Positions 26,222-34,715 of a stretch of DNA of 46,956 nt are shown here, in pieces (position 1 is the first letter of the stretch; every line of letters starts with the position of its first letter). This stretch comes from Gammaproteobacteria bacterium. GTDB taxonomy: Bacteria; Pseudomonadota; Gammaproteobacteria; SZUA-140. A program made the translations under genes and the position numbers. The stretch covers positions 1-46,956 of the forward strand of contig JALSIC010000086.1 of NCBI GenBank assembly GCA_026981935.1, written 5' to 3'. Below the pieces are notes generated by a model. That model was not told the DNA's origin. It worked only from the letters and a program-made list of their open reading frames with translations, and searched no databases.

Positions 26222-26998
26222 TTATTTCCTCAGCATCTCGGCCAGCGACAGAAAGGCATTGTCCATCAGCCCCTCGAACTGGGGCAGGAAGACCGGCAGG
26301 GAAACCAGCATGAACACGAATCCCAGGGTCAGGGTGATGGGGAAACCGATGGCAAACACGTTGAGCTGGGGCGCAGCACGCATCATGACACCGAAGGAGA
26401 TGTTGACCAGCAACAGCGCCGTCACCGTGGGCAGGGCGATGAGCACCGCGCCCTTGAAGATCCAGCCGGCCCAGCCGAGCAAGGCCCACAGCCCGCCCGT
26501 GCCGATGGCGATGTCATCGACCGGCAGGACACGAAAACTGTCCACCAGCACATCGATAAGCACCAGATGGCCGTTCAGGGCGAGGAAGATCAAAGTGGCG
26601 AGGAGAGTATAGAACTGGCTGACCACCGGCACCGTGACGCCGTTGGCAGGATCGTTCATCTGCGCAAAACCGAGTCCCATGGTCATGCCGATCATCTGGC
26701 CACCGGTCTCCAGGGCGCTGAAGACCAGGCGCAGCATGAAGCCCATCATCAGGCCGATGAGAACCTGATTGGCCGTCACCATGATCCCCGCAAGGCTGAA
26801 AGGCTCCACCCGCGGCGTGGACTCGATGAGGGGCACGATGATCACGGTCAGCGCCGCGGCCAGGCCGATACGGGCGCGCATGGGAATGATGCGGGTACCC
26901 CAGATGGGCGCGACCGTGATCAGGGCCGCGATACGGAAAAAGGGCCAGAGATAGGCGGCGATGATCTCGATGAGCTGGGCGCTGTTGACATGGATCAT
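26222..26998 (-). CDS. fliR: flagellar export protein FliR
   Basis: A 258-residue membrane protein with about six hydrophobic segments, part of the FliP5-Q4-R1 export channel. Typical features are the IPMRARIGLAAALT loop, a QMIGMTMGLGFAQM segment and AAPQLNVFAIGFPI near the C-terminus. It starts 11 bases after the fliQ stop and ends 15 before flhB. Confidence 0.96.
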   Translation of the reverse strand: MIHVNSAQLIEIIAAYLWPFFRIAALITVAPIWGTRIIPMRARIGLAAALTVIIVPLIESTPRVEPFSLAGIMVTANQVLIGLMMGFMLRLVFSALETGGQMIGMTMGLGFAQMNDPANGVTVPVVSQFYTLLATLIFLALNGHLVLIDVLVDSFRVLPVDDIAIGTGGLWALLGWAGWIFKGAVLIALPTVTALLLVNISFGVMMRAAPQLNVFAIGFPITLTLGFVFMLVSLPVFLPQFEGLMDNAFLSLAEMLRK

Positions 26999-27009
26999 GC
27001 CGGCACGCC

Positions 27010-27279
27010 TCAGCCGATCAACTGGGGTATTTCAGAGATCAGCCGGACAGTAAAGGTGATCATACTCTGCATGATCCAGGAACCGCCGAAGATCATGACG
27101 AGAAAGATCACCAGCAACCTGGGAATGAAACTCAGGGTCTGTTCGTTGATCTGGGTGGCGGCCTGAAACATGCTGACCAGCAGCCCCACGGCCAGCGCCG
27201 GCAGAAGCAGCAAGGCAAGGATCAACACTGTCAGATAAAGGGCGTTCTGACCGATGGTGAGGACGGACTCCGGCGTCAT
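27010..27279 (-). CDS. fliQ: flagellar export protein FliQ
   Basis: An 89-residue protein with two membrane hairpin helices (ALYLTVLILALLLLPALAVG and LLVIFLVMIFGGSWIM) joined by the conserved MFQAATQINEQTL loop. Four copies join FliP and FliR in the export channel. Size and order match the family. Confidence 0.96.
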   Translation of the reverse strand: MTPESVLTIGQNALYLTVLILALLLLPALAVGLLVSMFQAATQINEQTLSFIPRLLVIFLVMIFGGSWIMQSMITFTVRLISEIPQLIG

Positions 27280-27303
27280 CGCACCCCTCCTGTCAGCAGT
27301 TCA

Positions 27304-28041
27304 TCAGACATAGAAACTCGAAGCCAGCGTCCCCAGGATCAGGGCCCAGCCGTCCACCAGCACGAACAGCATGATCTTGAAGGGCAGGGAGATGATGAGC
27401 GGAGAGAGCATCATCATACCCATGGACATGAGCACGCTCGCCACCACGAGATCGATGATCAGAAAGGGAATGAAGATCAGGAACCCGATCTGGAAGGCGG
27501 TCTTCAGTTCGCTGGTGATGAAGGCCGGCACCAGCAGCGAGAAGGGCACGTCGTCCACCGTCTCCGGTGCCTCTTCCCCGGAAATTCGGGAGAACATGTC
27601 CAGGTCGCTGTGGCGGGTCTGGGCCAGCATGAACTCGCGAAACGGTGCCGCTGCCTTGCCGATGGCCTCCTGCACCGTGATCTCCTCGTTCATGTAGGGC
27701 TGCACGGCCTCGCTGTACACCTTGTTGAACACCGGCGCCATCACGAACAGGGTGAGAAACAGGGCCAGGCCGATGAGTGTCTGGGTGGTGGGCGTCTGGA
27801 CCGTACCCAGGGCCTGGCGTAAAATGGCCAGGACGATGATGATGCGTGTGAAAGAGGTCATGGTCATCAACGCCGCCGGCAGCAGCGTGAGGACCGTCAT
27901 CAGGATCAGCAACTGGATGCTCAGGCTGTAGGTCTGGGCCTCGCCCTCCCCGCCCGTCACCGTGACCGCGGCAAGGCCCGGCTCGCCCCAGGCCAGGGGC
28001 GAGATCAGCAACAAGGACAGAAGCACAGCATATTTCATCAT
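27304..28041 (-). CDS. fliP: flagellar export protein FliP
   Basis: A 245-residue channel component. A cleavable signal peptide ([18 protein letters not shown]) is followed by four membrane segments and the family motifs [37 protein letters not shown] and [14 protein letters not shown]. Its start overlaps the fliO stop by four bases (ATGA), implying coupling; fliQ follows after 24 bp. Confidence 0.96.
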   Translation of the reverse strand: MMKYAVLLSLLLISPLAWGEPGLAAVTVTGGEGEAQTYSLSIQLLILMTVLTLLPAALMTMTSFTRIIIVLAILRQALGTVQTPTTQTLIGLALFLTLFVMAPVFNKVYSEAVQPYMNEEITVQEAIGKAAAPFREFMLAQTRHSDLDMFSRISGEEAPETVDDVPFSLLVPAFITSELKTAFQIGFLIFIPFLIIDLVVASVLMSMGMMMLSPLIISLPFKIMLFVLVDGWALILGTLASSFYV

Positions 28042-28391
28042 GATCCCGTCTTCTTTCTCAGTTCGCCTTTCAGGAAATCCGGAAAACCTCCGGCCTTGCG
28101 GCCGCTGCCCTGCTCCGCCTCGATCACCGGAGACGAAAACACGTGCAGGGTCTGCACCCTTCCCGGCGCGACCCCCAGGAGCATCTGGGTATCGCCCACC
28201 TGCAGGACGACCACCTTCTCCCGCTGTCCCACGGAGAGACCGGCCACGACCTTCAGGTCGTCGCTGCCCAGCCCCTGGAAGCGGCCATAGCGGCGGAAAA
28301 ACCAGGCGGCGCCGAATATCACGCCCAGCACCAGGATCAGGCTGGTAAGCACCTGGAGCAACTGGGCAACGGAAGCCGGCTCGGACGTCAT
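28038..28391 (-). CDS. fliO: flagellar export assembly protein FliO
   Basis: A 117-residue protein with one membrane helix ([18 protein letters not shown]) and a cytoplasmic domain with [20 protein letters not shown], the FliO signature. FliO helps assemble the FliP ring. GGAGGAGAG precedes the ATG. It starts 22 bases after the fliN stop and overlaps fliP. Confidence 0.94.
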   Translation of the reverse strand: MTSEPASVAQLLQVLTSLILVLGVIFGAAWFFRRYGRFQGLGSDDLKVVAGLSVGQREKVVVLQVGDTQMLLGVAPGRVQTLHVFSSPVIEAEQGSGRKAGGFPDFLKGELRKKTGS

Positions 28392-28413
28392 GACAGTCTC
28401 TCCTCCAGCAGAT

Positions 28414-28866
28414 TCATTTCAGCTTCTTGACCCGCTCCGTGGGACTGATGATGTCGGTGAGACGGATACCGAATTTCTCGTTCACCACCACGATCTCGCC
28501 GTGGGCGATGAGCGTCCCGTTCACGAGCACGTCCATGGGCTCTCCCGCCAGCCGGTCCAGTTCCACGACAGAACCCTGATTGAGCTTGAGCAGGTTGCTG
28601 ATGGTGACCTTGCTGCGGCCGATCTCCACCGCGACCGTGACGGGAATGTCCAGGATCATGCTCAGATTGCTTTCGCCGAGGCCGCCCTCCGCGCCTTCGT
28701 CCTGCAGATTCTGGAAATCGGCGCGCTGGTAATCCGCTCCATCGCCATTCCTCCCTCCTGCCGCATTCCCTGACGCATCGTCGCCAGCGGTACCGCCCCC
28801 GGCGGCCGCCTGCTCGGCCAGGGCCGCGCCCCAATCGTCCTCGCTGCCTGTGGTCTCATCGTTCAT
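28414..28866 (-). CDS. fliN: flagellar motor switch protein FliN
   Basis: A 150-residue C-ring protein. The first ~65 residues are acidic, Gly/Ala-rich and probably disordered. The SpoA domain follows (LDIPVTVAVEIGRSKVTIS, LLKLNQGSVVELD, NGTLIAHGEIVVVNEKFGIR). FliN forms the base of the switch complex and a docking site for the FliH-FliI complex. GGAGGT precedes its ATG, which lies inside the fliM end (11-bp overlap). Confidence 0.96.
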   Translation of the reverse strand: MNDETTGSEDDWGAALAEQAAAGGGTAGDDASGNAAGGRNGDGADYQRADFQNLQDEGAEGGLGESNLSMILDIPVTVAVEIGRSKVTISNLLKLNQGSVVELDRLAGEPMDVLVNGTLIAHGEIVVVNEKFGIRLTDIISPTERVKKLK

Positions 28867-29878
28867 GACTACCTCCTGCGACAGGTATCAGTTGCTTGTG
28901 ACTCTGGACACGGATAAGTTCCGTGACCTTGATGGCATTCTTGCCGTTAGACACGCCGAACACGCCACGGAACACGGGAATATCCTCGACCACCGCGGTC
29001 ACCGTGGCCGGCAGCTCCACCGGTATGATGTCGCCGGGCTGCAGCGCGTTGACCTCGCGCATGGACAGTTCGGTCTCCACCAGGGTGCTGCTGAGTTCCA
29101 CCTCCGCGAGCATGATTTCCTCCTGCAGGGCGACCAGCCAGCGCTCGTCCGTATCCACCCGGTCGCTTTGCACCCCGGCATCCAGCAGTTCGCGGATGGG
29201 CTCGATCATGGAATAGGGCATGGTGATGTGCATGTCGCCACCGCCGCCTTCCAGCTCGACGTGGAAAGTGGACACCACCACCACCTCGCTGGGACTGACG
29301 ATATTGGCGAAGTGGGGGTTGACCTCCATGTTGAGATATTCCGGCTCGATGGTCATGACCGGATTCCACGCCTCCTTCATGTTGCTGAAGGACTGGTCGA
29401 GTATGATCTGGATGAGGCGCTGCTCGGTGGGCGTGAATTCGCGCCCCTCGATCTTGGCATGGAAGCGTCCCTCGCCGCCGAAAAAATTGTCGACGATGGT
29501 GAAAACCAGTTTCGGGTCGAACACGATCAGCGCCGTCCCGCGCAGCGGGTTGACCCGGATGAGATTGAGGCTCGCCGGAACGAACAGGCTGTGGACATAT
29601 TCGGCGAACTTGAGCATCTGTACGCCGGCCACCGAAATCTCCGCCGTGCGCCGCAGCATGTTGAAGAAACTGATACGCAGGTAACGGGCGAAACGCTCAT
29701 TGATCATCTCCAGCGTCGGCAGGCGCCCGCGGACGATGCGGTCCTGGCTCGTGAAGTCGTAGGAGATGGCCTCCCCTTCGGCTACCGGCTCATCGGTCTC
29801 CGTCTCGACGTCGCCGCTGGATACCCCGTGCAGGAGGGCATCGATTTCATCCTGAGTGAGCAGATCGTTGACGGCCAT
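28856..29878 (-). CDS. fliM: flagellar motor switch protein FliM
   Basis: A 340-residue C-ring protein. The N-terminal segment LLTQDEIDALLHG is the CheY-P binding peptide. The middle CheC-like domain binds FliG, and the C-terminal SpoA domain (PGDIIPVELPATVTAVVED) pairs with FliN. It starts six bases after the fliL stop and overlaps fliN. Confidence 0.97.
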   Translation of the reverse strand: MAVNDLLTQDEIDALLHGVSSGDVETETDEPVAEGEAISYDFTSQDRIVRGRLPTLEMINERFARYLRISFFNMLRRTAEISVAGVQMLKFAEYVHSLFVPASLNLIRVNPLRGTALIVFDPKLVFTIVDNFFGGEGRFHAKIEGREFTPTEQRLIQIILDQSFSNMKEAWNPVMTIEPEYLNMEVNPHFANIVSPSEVVVVSTFHVELEGGGGDMHITMPYSMIEPIRELLDAGVQSDRVDTDERWLVALQEEIMLAEVELSSTLVETELSMREVNALQPGDIIPVELPATVTAVVEDIPVFRGVFGVSNGKNAIKVTELIRVQSHKQLIPVAGGSHER

Positions 29879-29884
29879 GACGCC

Positions 29885-30442
29885 TTACTGCATGACGAAG
29901 GTCGTGAAATAGAGTTCTTCCACCGCCGGGTCGCCCTCCTGTTCCTTCATGATGCTCTGCACTTCGGCCAGGGCCTCGGCGCGGATCTTCTGCTTGCCGC
30001 TGAAGGAACTGATGGTGGCGTAATCCAGGTCGCTGAGCATCAGCAACAGGTTGTTGCGGATCAGCGGCATGTGGGTCTTGATCTTGTCGGCCATTTCCGC
30101 CTTTCTCGTCATGACTTCCATCTGCACCTGGAGATAACGGATCTGGTTGTCCACAACGAAATTGACCACCATGGGATCCCCCAACTGAACATAAGTTGGA
30201 GGACTTGTTTCCTTTCTGTTCTTCTTGTCTCCTTTCTGTCCTCCCTTGTCATTCCCTTCCAAAGTATTCTCGACAATTTGTTGTTGGTTGAAGGCGCCGG
30301 TAAAATACAGCGTCGCCACCACACTCACCGCGAGCAGAAGAAGCGTCGTCATCACCAGCAGCAGGATCAGAAGCAGATTGGATTTCTGCTTGGGCTTCTT
30401 TTCCACGACCTCTTCGTCGTCCATCGTCTCATCGATCGCCAT
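29885..30442 (-). CDS. fliL: flagellar basal body-associated protein FliL
   Basis: A 185-residue single-pass protein around the stator. A short acidic, then Lys-rich cytoplasmic start leads to one membrane helix (LLLILLLVMTTLLLLAVSVV). A Lys/Asn/Gly-rich linker and the periplasmic stomatin-like FliL domain (YVQLGDPMVVNFVVDNQIRY) follow. Its last residues are VEELYFTTFVMQ, typical of the family. AAGGTACC precedes the ATG. It is the first gene of the fliLMNOPQR-flhB operon and has its own sigma-54 promoter. Confidence 0.95.
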   Translation of the reverse strand: MAIDETMDDEEVVEKKPKQKSNLLLILLLVMTTLLLLAVSVVATLYFTGAFNQQQIVENTLEGNDKGGQKGDKKNRKETSPPTYVQLGDPMVVNFVVDNQIRYLQVQMEVMTRKAEMADKIKTHMPLIRNNLLLMLSDLDYATISSFSGKQKIRAEALAEVQSIMKEQEGDPAVEELYFTTFVMQ

Positions 30443-30483
30443 GTCGGTACCTTCCCTTCAAGAAGTTGTCCCCCCCTCTGGTT

Positions 30484-30499
30484 AGCAATTGCTGTGCCA
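30484..30499 (-). promoter_or_regulatory. sigma-54 promoter of the fliL operon
   Basis: On the minus strand TGGCAC-AGCAA-TTGCT is a full consensus match for RpoN promoters with exact GG-N10-GC spacing. The predicted start is near 30473, giving a leader of about 31 nt before fliL. In Pseudomonas the corresponding operon depends on FleQ or FleR. Confidence 0.88.
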
Positions 30500-30536
30500 G
30501 AGCATGAAGATGATATTAACCATGATTTATCAACCA

Positions 30537-30549
30537 GTTATTTAATGAC
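30537..30549. promoter_or_regulatory. possible FleQ-type enhancer site upstream of fliL promoter
   Basis: GTCATTAAATAAC (minus strand), a near-palindrome in an AT-rich stretch about 65 bp upstream of the predicted start, resembles the GTCaATaaATTGAC type of FleQ box. The position suits an enhancer, but the match is imperfect. Confidence 0.3.
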
Positions 30550-30645
30550 GAAAGGAAGGTGACAAAAGTTTGACCAGGGGGCCAGCGAAATGAGCCACGA
30601 TATCGTCGATCAGACTTTGGGGTGTGATCGAAATGACGCTTCTTT

Positions 30646-30805
30646 GTCATTCCGAGCGCAGCGAGGAATCTGGGTCCACTGGCACAGGATTTCTCCCTTC
30701 GGTCGAAATGACATCATCCTTGCCATTCCACCCTCCTTGTCATTCCGAGCGCAGCGAGGAATCTGGGGCCACTGACACAGGATTTCTCCCTTCGGTCGAA
30801 ATGAC
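30646..30805. repeat. 67-bp palindrome cluster 2
   Basis: Two full 67-bp units (30646-30712 and 30739-30805), in the opposite orientation to clusters 1 and 3, lie in the non-coding gap upstream of fliL (30443-31456). Between them and element B (30806-31050) I see no gene, only short GC-rich inverted repeats. Confidence 0.9.
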
Positions 30806-31050
30806 AGATGGAATGGTCGAGATGACAGGGAGTGAGGTTGAAATGACAACACGGAATACAAGGCGTGTCTGCAGTCCAGTGGATAATCAAAGAGACGGTC
30901 GAGATCTCCCTTCGCGCCGGGAGGCGTTCCTGCACACGTCACCTTGTTGGAGCGGCCCCATGGCCGCGAATATCTCCGGCCACGTCACGTTGCCGAGATC
31001 AATGTACTTAGTCTGCAGTGGACTCACAGAGGGAAAGCAAAAAAGCATAA

Positions 31051-31336
31051 TATTAACCCGGCAACAATATATATCGTGTTCAGCGTTTCAGGCAGGCGCT
31101 GGATCAAGGCGCGGCACGCAGGGAATGGCCCGGCCCTTGCCAAGTGCCGCAACACCGAGCCGGCGCCTGCCTGAAACGCCTGACTTGTTGAAATTCATAT
31201 GGCAAGGCCGCCGCGTGCGCGCACGCAGACGGTGTTGGCGAAGCTTGCTGTAGAATGACTACAGCGGCGCTCCGCCGCCTTGCTGCGTGCGCGCACGCGG
31301 CGGCTGAACATGACATATATTGTTGCCGGGTTAATA
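31051..31336. mobile_element. palindromic MITE-like element B
   Basis: A 286-bp element with 33-bp terminal inverted repeats (31051-31083 and 31304-31336, starting TATTAACCCGG) that differ at two positions. It contains two further perfect inverted repeats: 17 bp (31083-31099 with 31163-31179) and 21 bp (31208-31228 with 31283-31303). A GCTGTAG/CTACAGC hairpin lies inside the second. The core 31101-31163 is shared with element A. No ORF is present. The whole could fold into a two-armed cruciform. Confidence 0.8.
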
Positions 31337-31456
31337 AAAGAGGCGGAGGAAGCATTCCTCCACCCCTTATTCTGCCTTCAGGACGAAGAGCGCTTTCAAA
31401 CTTCGACTCCTTCCCTCCGGCATCGTCACCGGTGAACTGCTGCTCTTCAATTGCTG

Positions 31457-32184
31457 TTAAGACTCGCCAAGCTTATCCAAGGTGGTATTGACTGTGCCAT
31501 CTATAATCCCATCTCCATCCGTATCCACTTCCAGGGAAATGTTTGTGGCATCCTGGACCGTCAGAGTGACACTGTACCCGTCATTTGCTGTCGCCTTGGC
31601 AACGCCTGTATCGGGCATGGCAGGTTCCACCCCGGAAAACTTGGTAACAGTCACGATACCGAAGGCGCCCAGACCACTTTCACTGACATTACCATCATAG
31701 CCTCCACTATAGGCATCGTTGCTGCTGTCGCTGGTTCCAGAGAGATTCATGTCGCTGACTTCGTATGAATACTCCCCGCTGCTATCCATGCCGGAGACCT
31801 GTACTGAACCGGTAATCTTCGTAGTAATAAGAACCCCATCCTCCGAACTGTTGTCTATGGCTAATGTCCCGCTGATGGTCTCATAATCCTGATCACCAAA
31901 AGTATCCTGGAGATTGTCTACTGCCATAGTGACGGACAGTGACCAAGCAGTACCCGTCGCACTCAGGTCACCAGAAATTCCATCGCAAGTCCCATTCTTT
32001 CTTCCTGACAAACGTCTGCGCCAGTGAGCACGCCCGACCCCATATCACCGAAATCCAGAATGGCTCCCAGGGTACCGATGTACGCCGCGTAGCTTATGGC
32101 GTTGTCGATATTGATAGTACAAGTACTGCCACTACCCCCGCTGCCACCAGATCCACCTCCTCCGCCGGAACCATACCCCGGTTG
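31457..32184 (-). pseudogene. interrupted lipoprotein-like gene remnant
   Basis: The open frame begins without a start codon just after an in-frame stop at 32185-32187 and encodes a Gly/Ser spacer (GYGSGGGGGSGGSGGSGS) followed by TCTINIDNAISYAAYIG. Near 32000 it shifts by one base. Restoring a single A in the GAAGAAAG run would join it to a 180-residue frame that ends at 31457. The product is Ser/Thr/Gly/Asp-rich, probably beta-stranded and exported, with a calcium-loop-like DTDGDGIIDG near the end. The missing 5' end, expected to hold a signal peptide and lipobox, abuts repeat cluster 3. I recognise no family. Confidence 0.6.
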
Positions 32185-32249
32185 TCACCTCAGCCTCACT
32201 CCCCTGAAATCTCTACCATTCCATCTTGTCATCTCGACCTCTTTTCTCT

Positions 32250-32538
32250 GTCATTTCGACCGAAGGGGGAAATCTTGTGCCAGTGGTCCCAGATTCCTCG
32301 CTGCGCTCGGAATGACAAGGAGGGTGGAATGACAAGGAGACTGGTAATGGCAAGGATGATGTCATTTCGACCGAAGGGGGAAATCCTGTGCCAGTGGACC
32401 CAGACTCCTCGCTGCGCTCGGAATGACAAGGAGGGTGGAATGACAAGGAGACTGGTAATGGCAAGGATGATGTCATTTCGACCGAAGGGAGAAATCCTGT
32501 GCCAGTTGCCCCAGATTCCTCGCTGCGCTCGGAATGAC
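32250..32538. repeat. 67-bp palindrome cluster 3, 111-bp period
   Basis: Three full 67-bp units (32250-32316, 32361-32427, 32472-32538) are spaced exactly 111 bp apart with near-identical spacers, showing tandem duplication. They lie between fliK and the broken lipoprotein-like gene. The remaining 57 bp before fliK's end hold nothing recognisable. Confidence 0.9.
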
Positions 32539-32595
32539 AAAGAAGCAGGGTAGCCTGGATGAGATTTGGAGGACCGTAATCCAGGGAATGGAACT

Positions 32596-33912
32596 TCAGG
32601 CATAGAGATCCAAGAGGCCCTGGTGTGACAGGGAGGTTGTGAGGGTCGCATCATCCACCACCTCGCCATTGCCGGCGGGTGACGTGCCCCCCTGTGGCGT
32701 GGCCATGAAGTCGGTACCGGCCTGGTGGCGCTGGCCTGCCGAATCCTGCTGGGAGACATCCACGTTGACGAGATTGAAGCCGTTACCCTGCAGGATCTCG
32801 CGCAGGCGCGGCAAGGACTCCTCGATGGAATCCCTCACCAGGGCATGGGGGGAGGAAAAGTGGAGATTCACCTGGTCCTGCTGAACCACTACCCGTACTT
32901 CGATGGCACCGAGCTGGGGCGGATTGAGTTTCAGCTCGGCGACGTGCAGCTTCTGTGAGACGAGCCATCTCACCTGCTGTCCCATCTCTTCGCCCCACTG
33001 GGCCTGTTGCTGCAGGGGAGCCTGCAGCATGAGCGAGACCGGGTTCCGCTCGGCGGCGGGCGGTGCGTTCTGTGGCCACAGTCCGGCGCTCGCGACCGCC
33101 TGCTGCCCCTGCGTTGTGGTATTGATATCGGTGTTGTGGGAAAGCGCCGGTCCTGTCTCCGCCAACCCATCCAGGCGCAGGCGGGCCTCGCCGCGAGGCA
33201 GTCCCGGACTTGCGCTGCGTTCACCGCTCACCAATCCCCGGGCCACGGAAAGCGCCTGCTGCAATGCAGGCTCACCGCCGTCCCTGTCCCCTGCCGACGG
33301 GGCATTGGAAAGGCGCAGCACATCATTCAAACCGGCAGGCTCACGCCGTTCCCCCTGAGTGACCTGCAGGGCCGCGGCACCCGCTTCATGTCCCTCCCTT
33401 GCCACGCCAGGCGAAACCGATCGGAAAAAGTCACCGCCAATGCGGGCCCACTCCAGAACGTCTCCCGCCAGGACCGGCGGTGCCGCGGTGGCGTTTTCCT
33501 CCGTCAGGGTATCGGCCTGTTCCTCCGGCAGCACGGGGGAAGACATCGGCGGCAGCGGCAAGGTCTTGCCGCCGGCCGACCAGAACCGGCCGTCTTCGCC
33601 GGCCGCCTGCGCCGCCAGATCCGGATACAAGCCCGGAGACAAGCCCACATGGGGCAGCGACCGGCCGTCCAGTACGGCCTGAAAGGTTTCCTGGAATGCG
33701 TGTGGAGACGGTGCCGGCCTCACCCCCCCGGCGTCCGGCCCGCCTTCCTGCGGCATGCCGGCCTGGGAAAAGGCGGCATCAGACCCGGCCAGAACACCTG
33801 CCTGGCCGTCTGCCGGGCCGCGCCGGACACCCATGCCATTGCCCGCGGCAACAACAGAGGCGTTGTCCGGCGGCGGTCCAGCCGGCAGCAGGGGTGTGGT
33901 CTGAGGGAGCAT
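32596..33912 (-). CDS. fliK: flagellar hook-length control protein FliK
   Basis: A 438-residue protein. The first ~300 residues are Pro/Ala/Gly-rich, variable and likely extended, as expected for a secreted ruler. The C-terminal Flg_hook domain is clear: MGQQVRWLVSQKLHVAELKL, PPQLGAIEVRV, VNLHFSSPHALVRD and LPRLREILQGNGF. It ends hook growth by acting on FlhB. Two ATGs stand in tandem (33915, 33912). The second is preferred because AAGG lies six bases before it. It has its own sigma-54 promoter, and the RBS is part of a perfect inverted repeat. Confidence 0.93.
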   Translation of the reverse strand: MLPQTTPLLPAGPPPDNASVVAAGNGMGVRRGPADGQAGVLAGSDAAFSQAGMPQEGGPDAGGVRPAPSPHAFQETFQAVLDGRSLPHVGLSPGLYPDLAAQAAGEDGRFWSAGGKTLPLPPMSSPVLPEEQADTLTEENATAAPPVLAGDVLEWARIGGDFFRSVSPGVAREGHEAGAAALQVTQGERREPAGLNDVLRLSNAPSAGDRDGGEPALQQALSVARGLVSGERSASPGLPRGEARLRLDGLAETGPALSHNTDINTTTQGQQAVASAGLWPQNAPPAAERNPVSLMLQAPLQQQAQWGEEMGQQVRWLVSQKLHVAELKLNPPQLGAIEVRVVVQQDQVNLHFSSPHALVRDSIEESLPRLREILQGNGFNLVNVDVSQQDSAGQRHQAGTDFMATPQGGTSPAGNGEVVDDATLTTSLSHQGLLDLYA

Positions 33913-33918
33913 CATGCA

Positions 33919-33948
33919 CCTTTTACGTTGAGTCCTCCACGTAAAAGG
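33919..33948 (-). promoter_or_regulatory. perfect inverted repeat over the fliK start region and RBS
   Basis: Two 10-bp arms (33919-33928 and 33939-33948) are perfect complements around a 10-nt loop, which reads GGAGGACTCA on the minus strand. The 3' arm contains the AAAAGG ribosome binding site of fliK, and the 5' arm overlaps the -12 element of the sigma-54 promoter. The loop holds two GGA motifs of the CsrA type. Confidence 0.8.
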
Positions 33949-33962
33949 CAAGTATTGTGCCA
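33948..33962 (-). promoter_or_regulatory. sigma-54 promoter of fliK
   Basis: On the minus strand TGGCAC-AATAC-TTGC is a full consensus match for RpoN promoters. The predicted start is near 33936, about 24 nt before the fliK ATG. FliK would thus be expressed separately from fliEFGHIJ. Confidence 0.87.
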
Positions 33963-34080
33963 GCAGCTTGTCCAGCGATCTTCACGCAGACCGTTCACCC
34001 CCTGTTCATCATTAATTATCCATATCAAAATGCGTCGCAGATGGAGTGGAACGTAATCCGGGTGTGTGGGTTTGCCGCCT

Positions 34081-34122
34081 GGTTTCCTGGATTGCGCTCC
34101 CACGGCGCTTCATACAGGCTAC
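34081..34122. repeat. 42-bp interspersed palindromic repeat, copy 2
   Basis: Begins GGTTTCCTGGATTGCGC and ends CATACAGGCTAC; 34 of 42 positions match copy 1 at 3161-3202. It lies just downstream of the fliJ stop codon and could form the fliJ mRNA 3' end. CCTGGATTGCGC...CAGGCTAC sequences are common intergenic repeats in gammaproteobacteria. Confidence 0.6.
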
Positions 34123-34132
34123 AGGACGGGTT

Positions 34133-34579
34133 TCATCTGGGGCGGCCCTGGCGTTGGGCGCGCTCGTCGCTTTCCTTCTGCTCATATTGCAGATCCCGAC
34201 AGCGTTCTTCATGGACACAACGCTGGCGGTAGTCGTCCACCGCCTGGTGACGCAGACGGGCCTGCTGCCAGGCCTGCCGGCTGTGCTCCACCGCCTCCTG
34301 GCAACGTTCCAGGTGCTGGCGTTGCTGACGGATGGCCTCGTCGAGACGGGCGATGAAACGGCGGTATTCATTGAGACGGGCCATGTCGATACCGCCACCG
34401 CCCAGTTCGCTGAACCGACGGGCGTAGTCGCGGCGGTAGTCTTCCAGTTCCTGCAGGCGCTGCAGCTGCGCCTCCAGCACCTGACGGGCCCGGGCCAGGG
34501 CCTGTCCCGCTGACCTTTCATCATGGCGGGCCAGCCGGACCACCGTCTCCATGCGCTGCGACTTTCGTTTCCGTGCCAT
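34133..34579 (-). CDS. fliJ: flagellar export chaperone FliJ
   Basis: A 148-residue, almost fully helical coiled-coil protein rich in Arg, Gln and Glu, with RMETVVRLARHDERSAGQAL at the start and FSELGGGGIDMARLNEYRRF in the turn, as in other FliJ proteins. It sits in the central hole of the FliI ring. It is separated from fliI by 366 bp containing repeat cluster 4, which is unusual because the two genes normally abut. I found no convincing promoter in that gap. Confidence 0.9.
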   Translation of the reverse strand: MARKRKSQRMETVVRLARHDERSAGQALARARQVLEAQLQRLQELEDYRRDYARRFSELGGGGIDMARLNEYRRFIARLDEAIRQQRQHLERCQEAVEHSRQAWQQARLRHQAVDDYRQRCVHEERCRDLQYEQKESDERAQRQGRPR

Positions 34580-34715
34580 ACGATGGTCTCGTCATTGTTT
34601 GAATCAGATCTTGATATGCGCGGTCTGGTTAATGCGGGTTTTCATCATCGGACTACCGTGCCGGCTCACCTGCAACCCTGTCACGTCTATTCACCAATGA
34701 AAGCCTCAATACCTC

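Noticed and set aside
23333-27166. Very long plus-strand open frame of 1277 codons
   Set aside because: It is the antisense shadow of flhA, flhB and fliR, whose protein motifs are unmistakable; its own translation is His/Gly/Gln-rich low complexity with no domain.
33915-33951. TTG at 33951 as fliK start
   Set aside because: It overlaps the sigma-54 -12 element upstream of the predicted transcription start and lacks an RBS.
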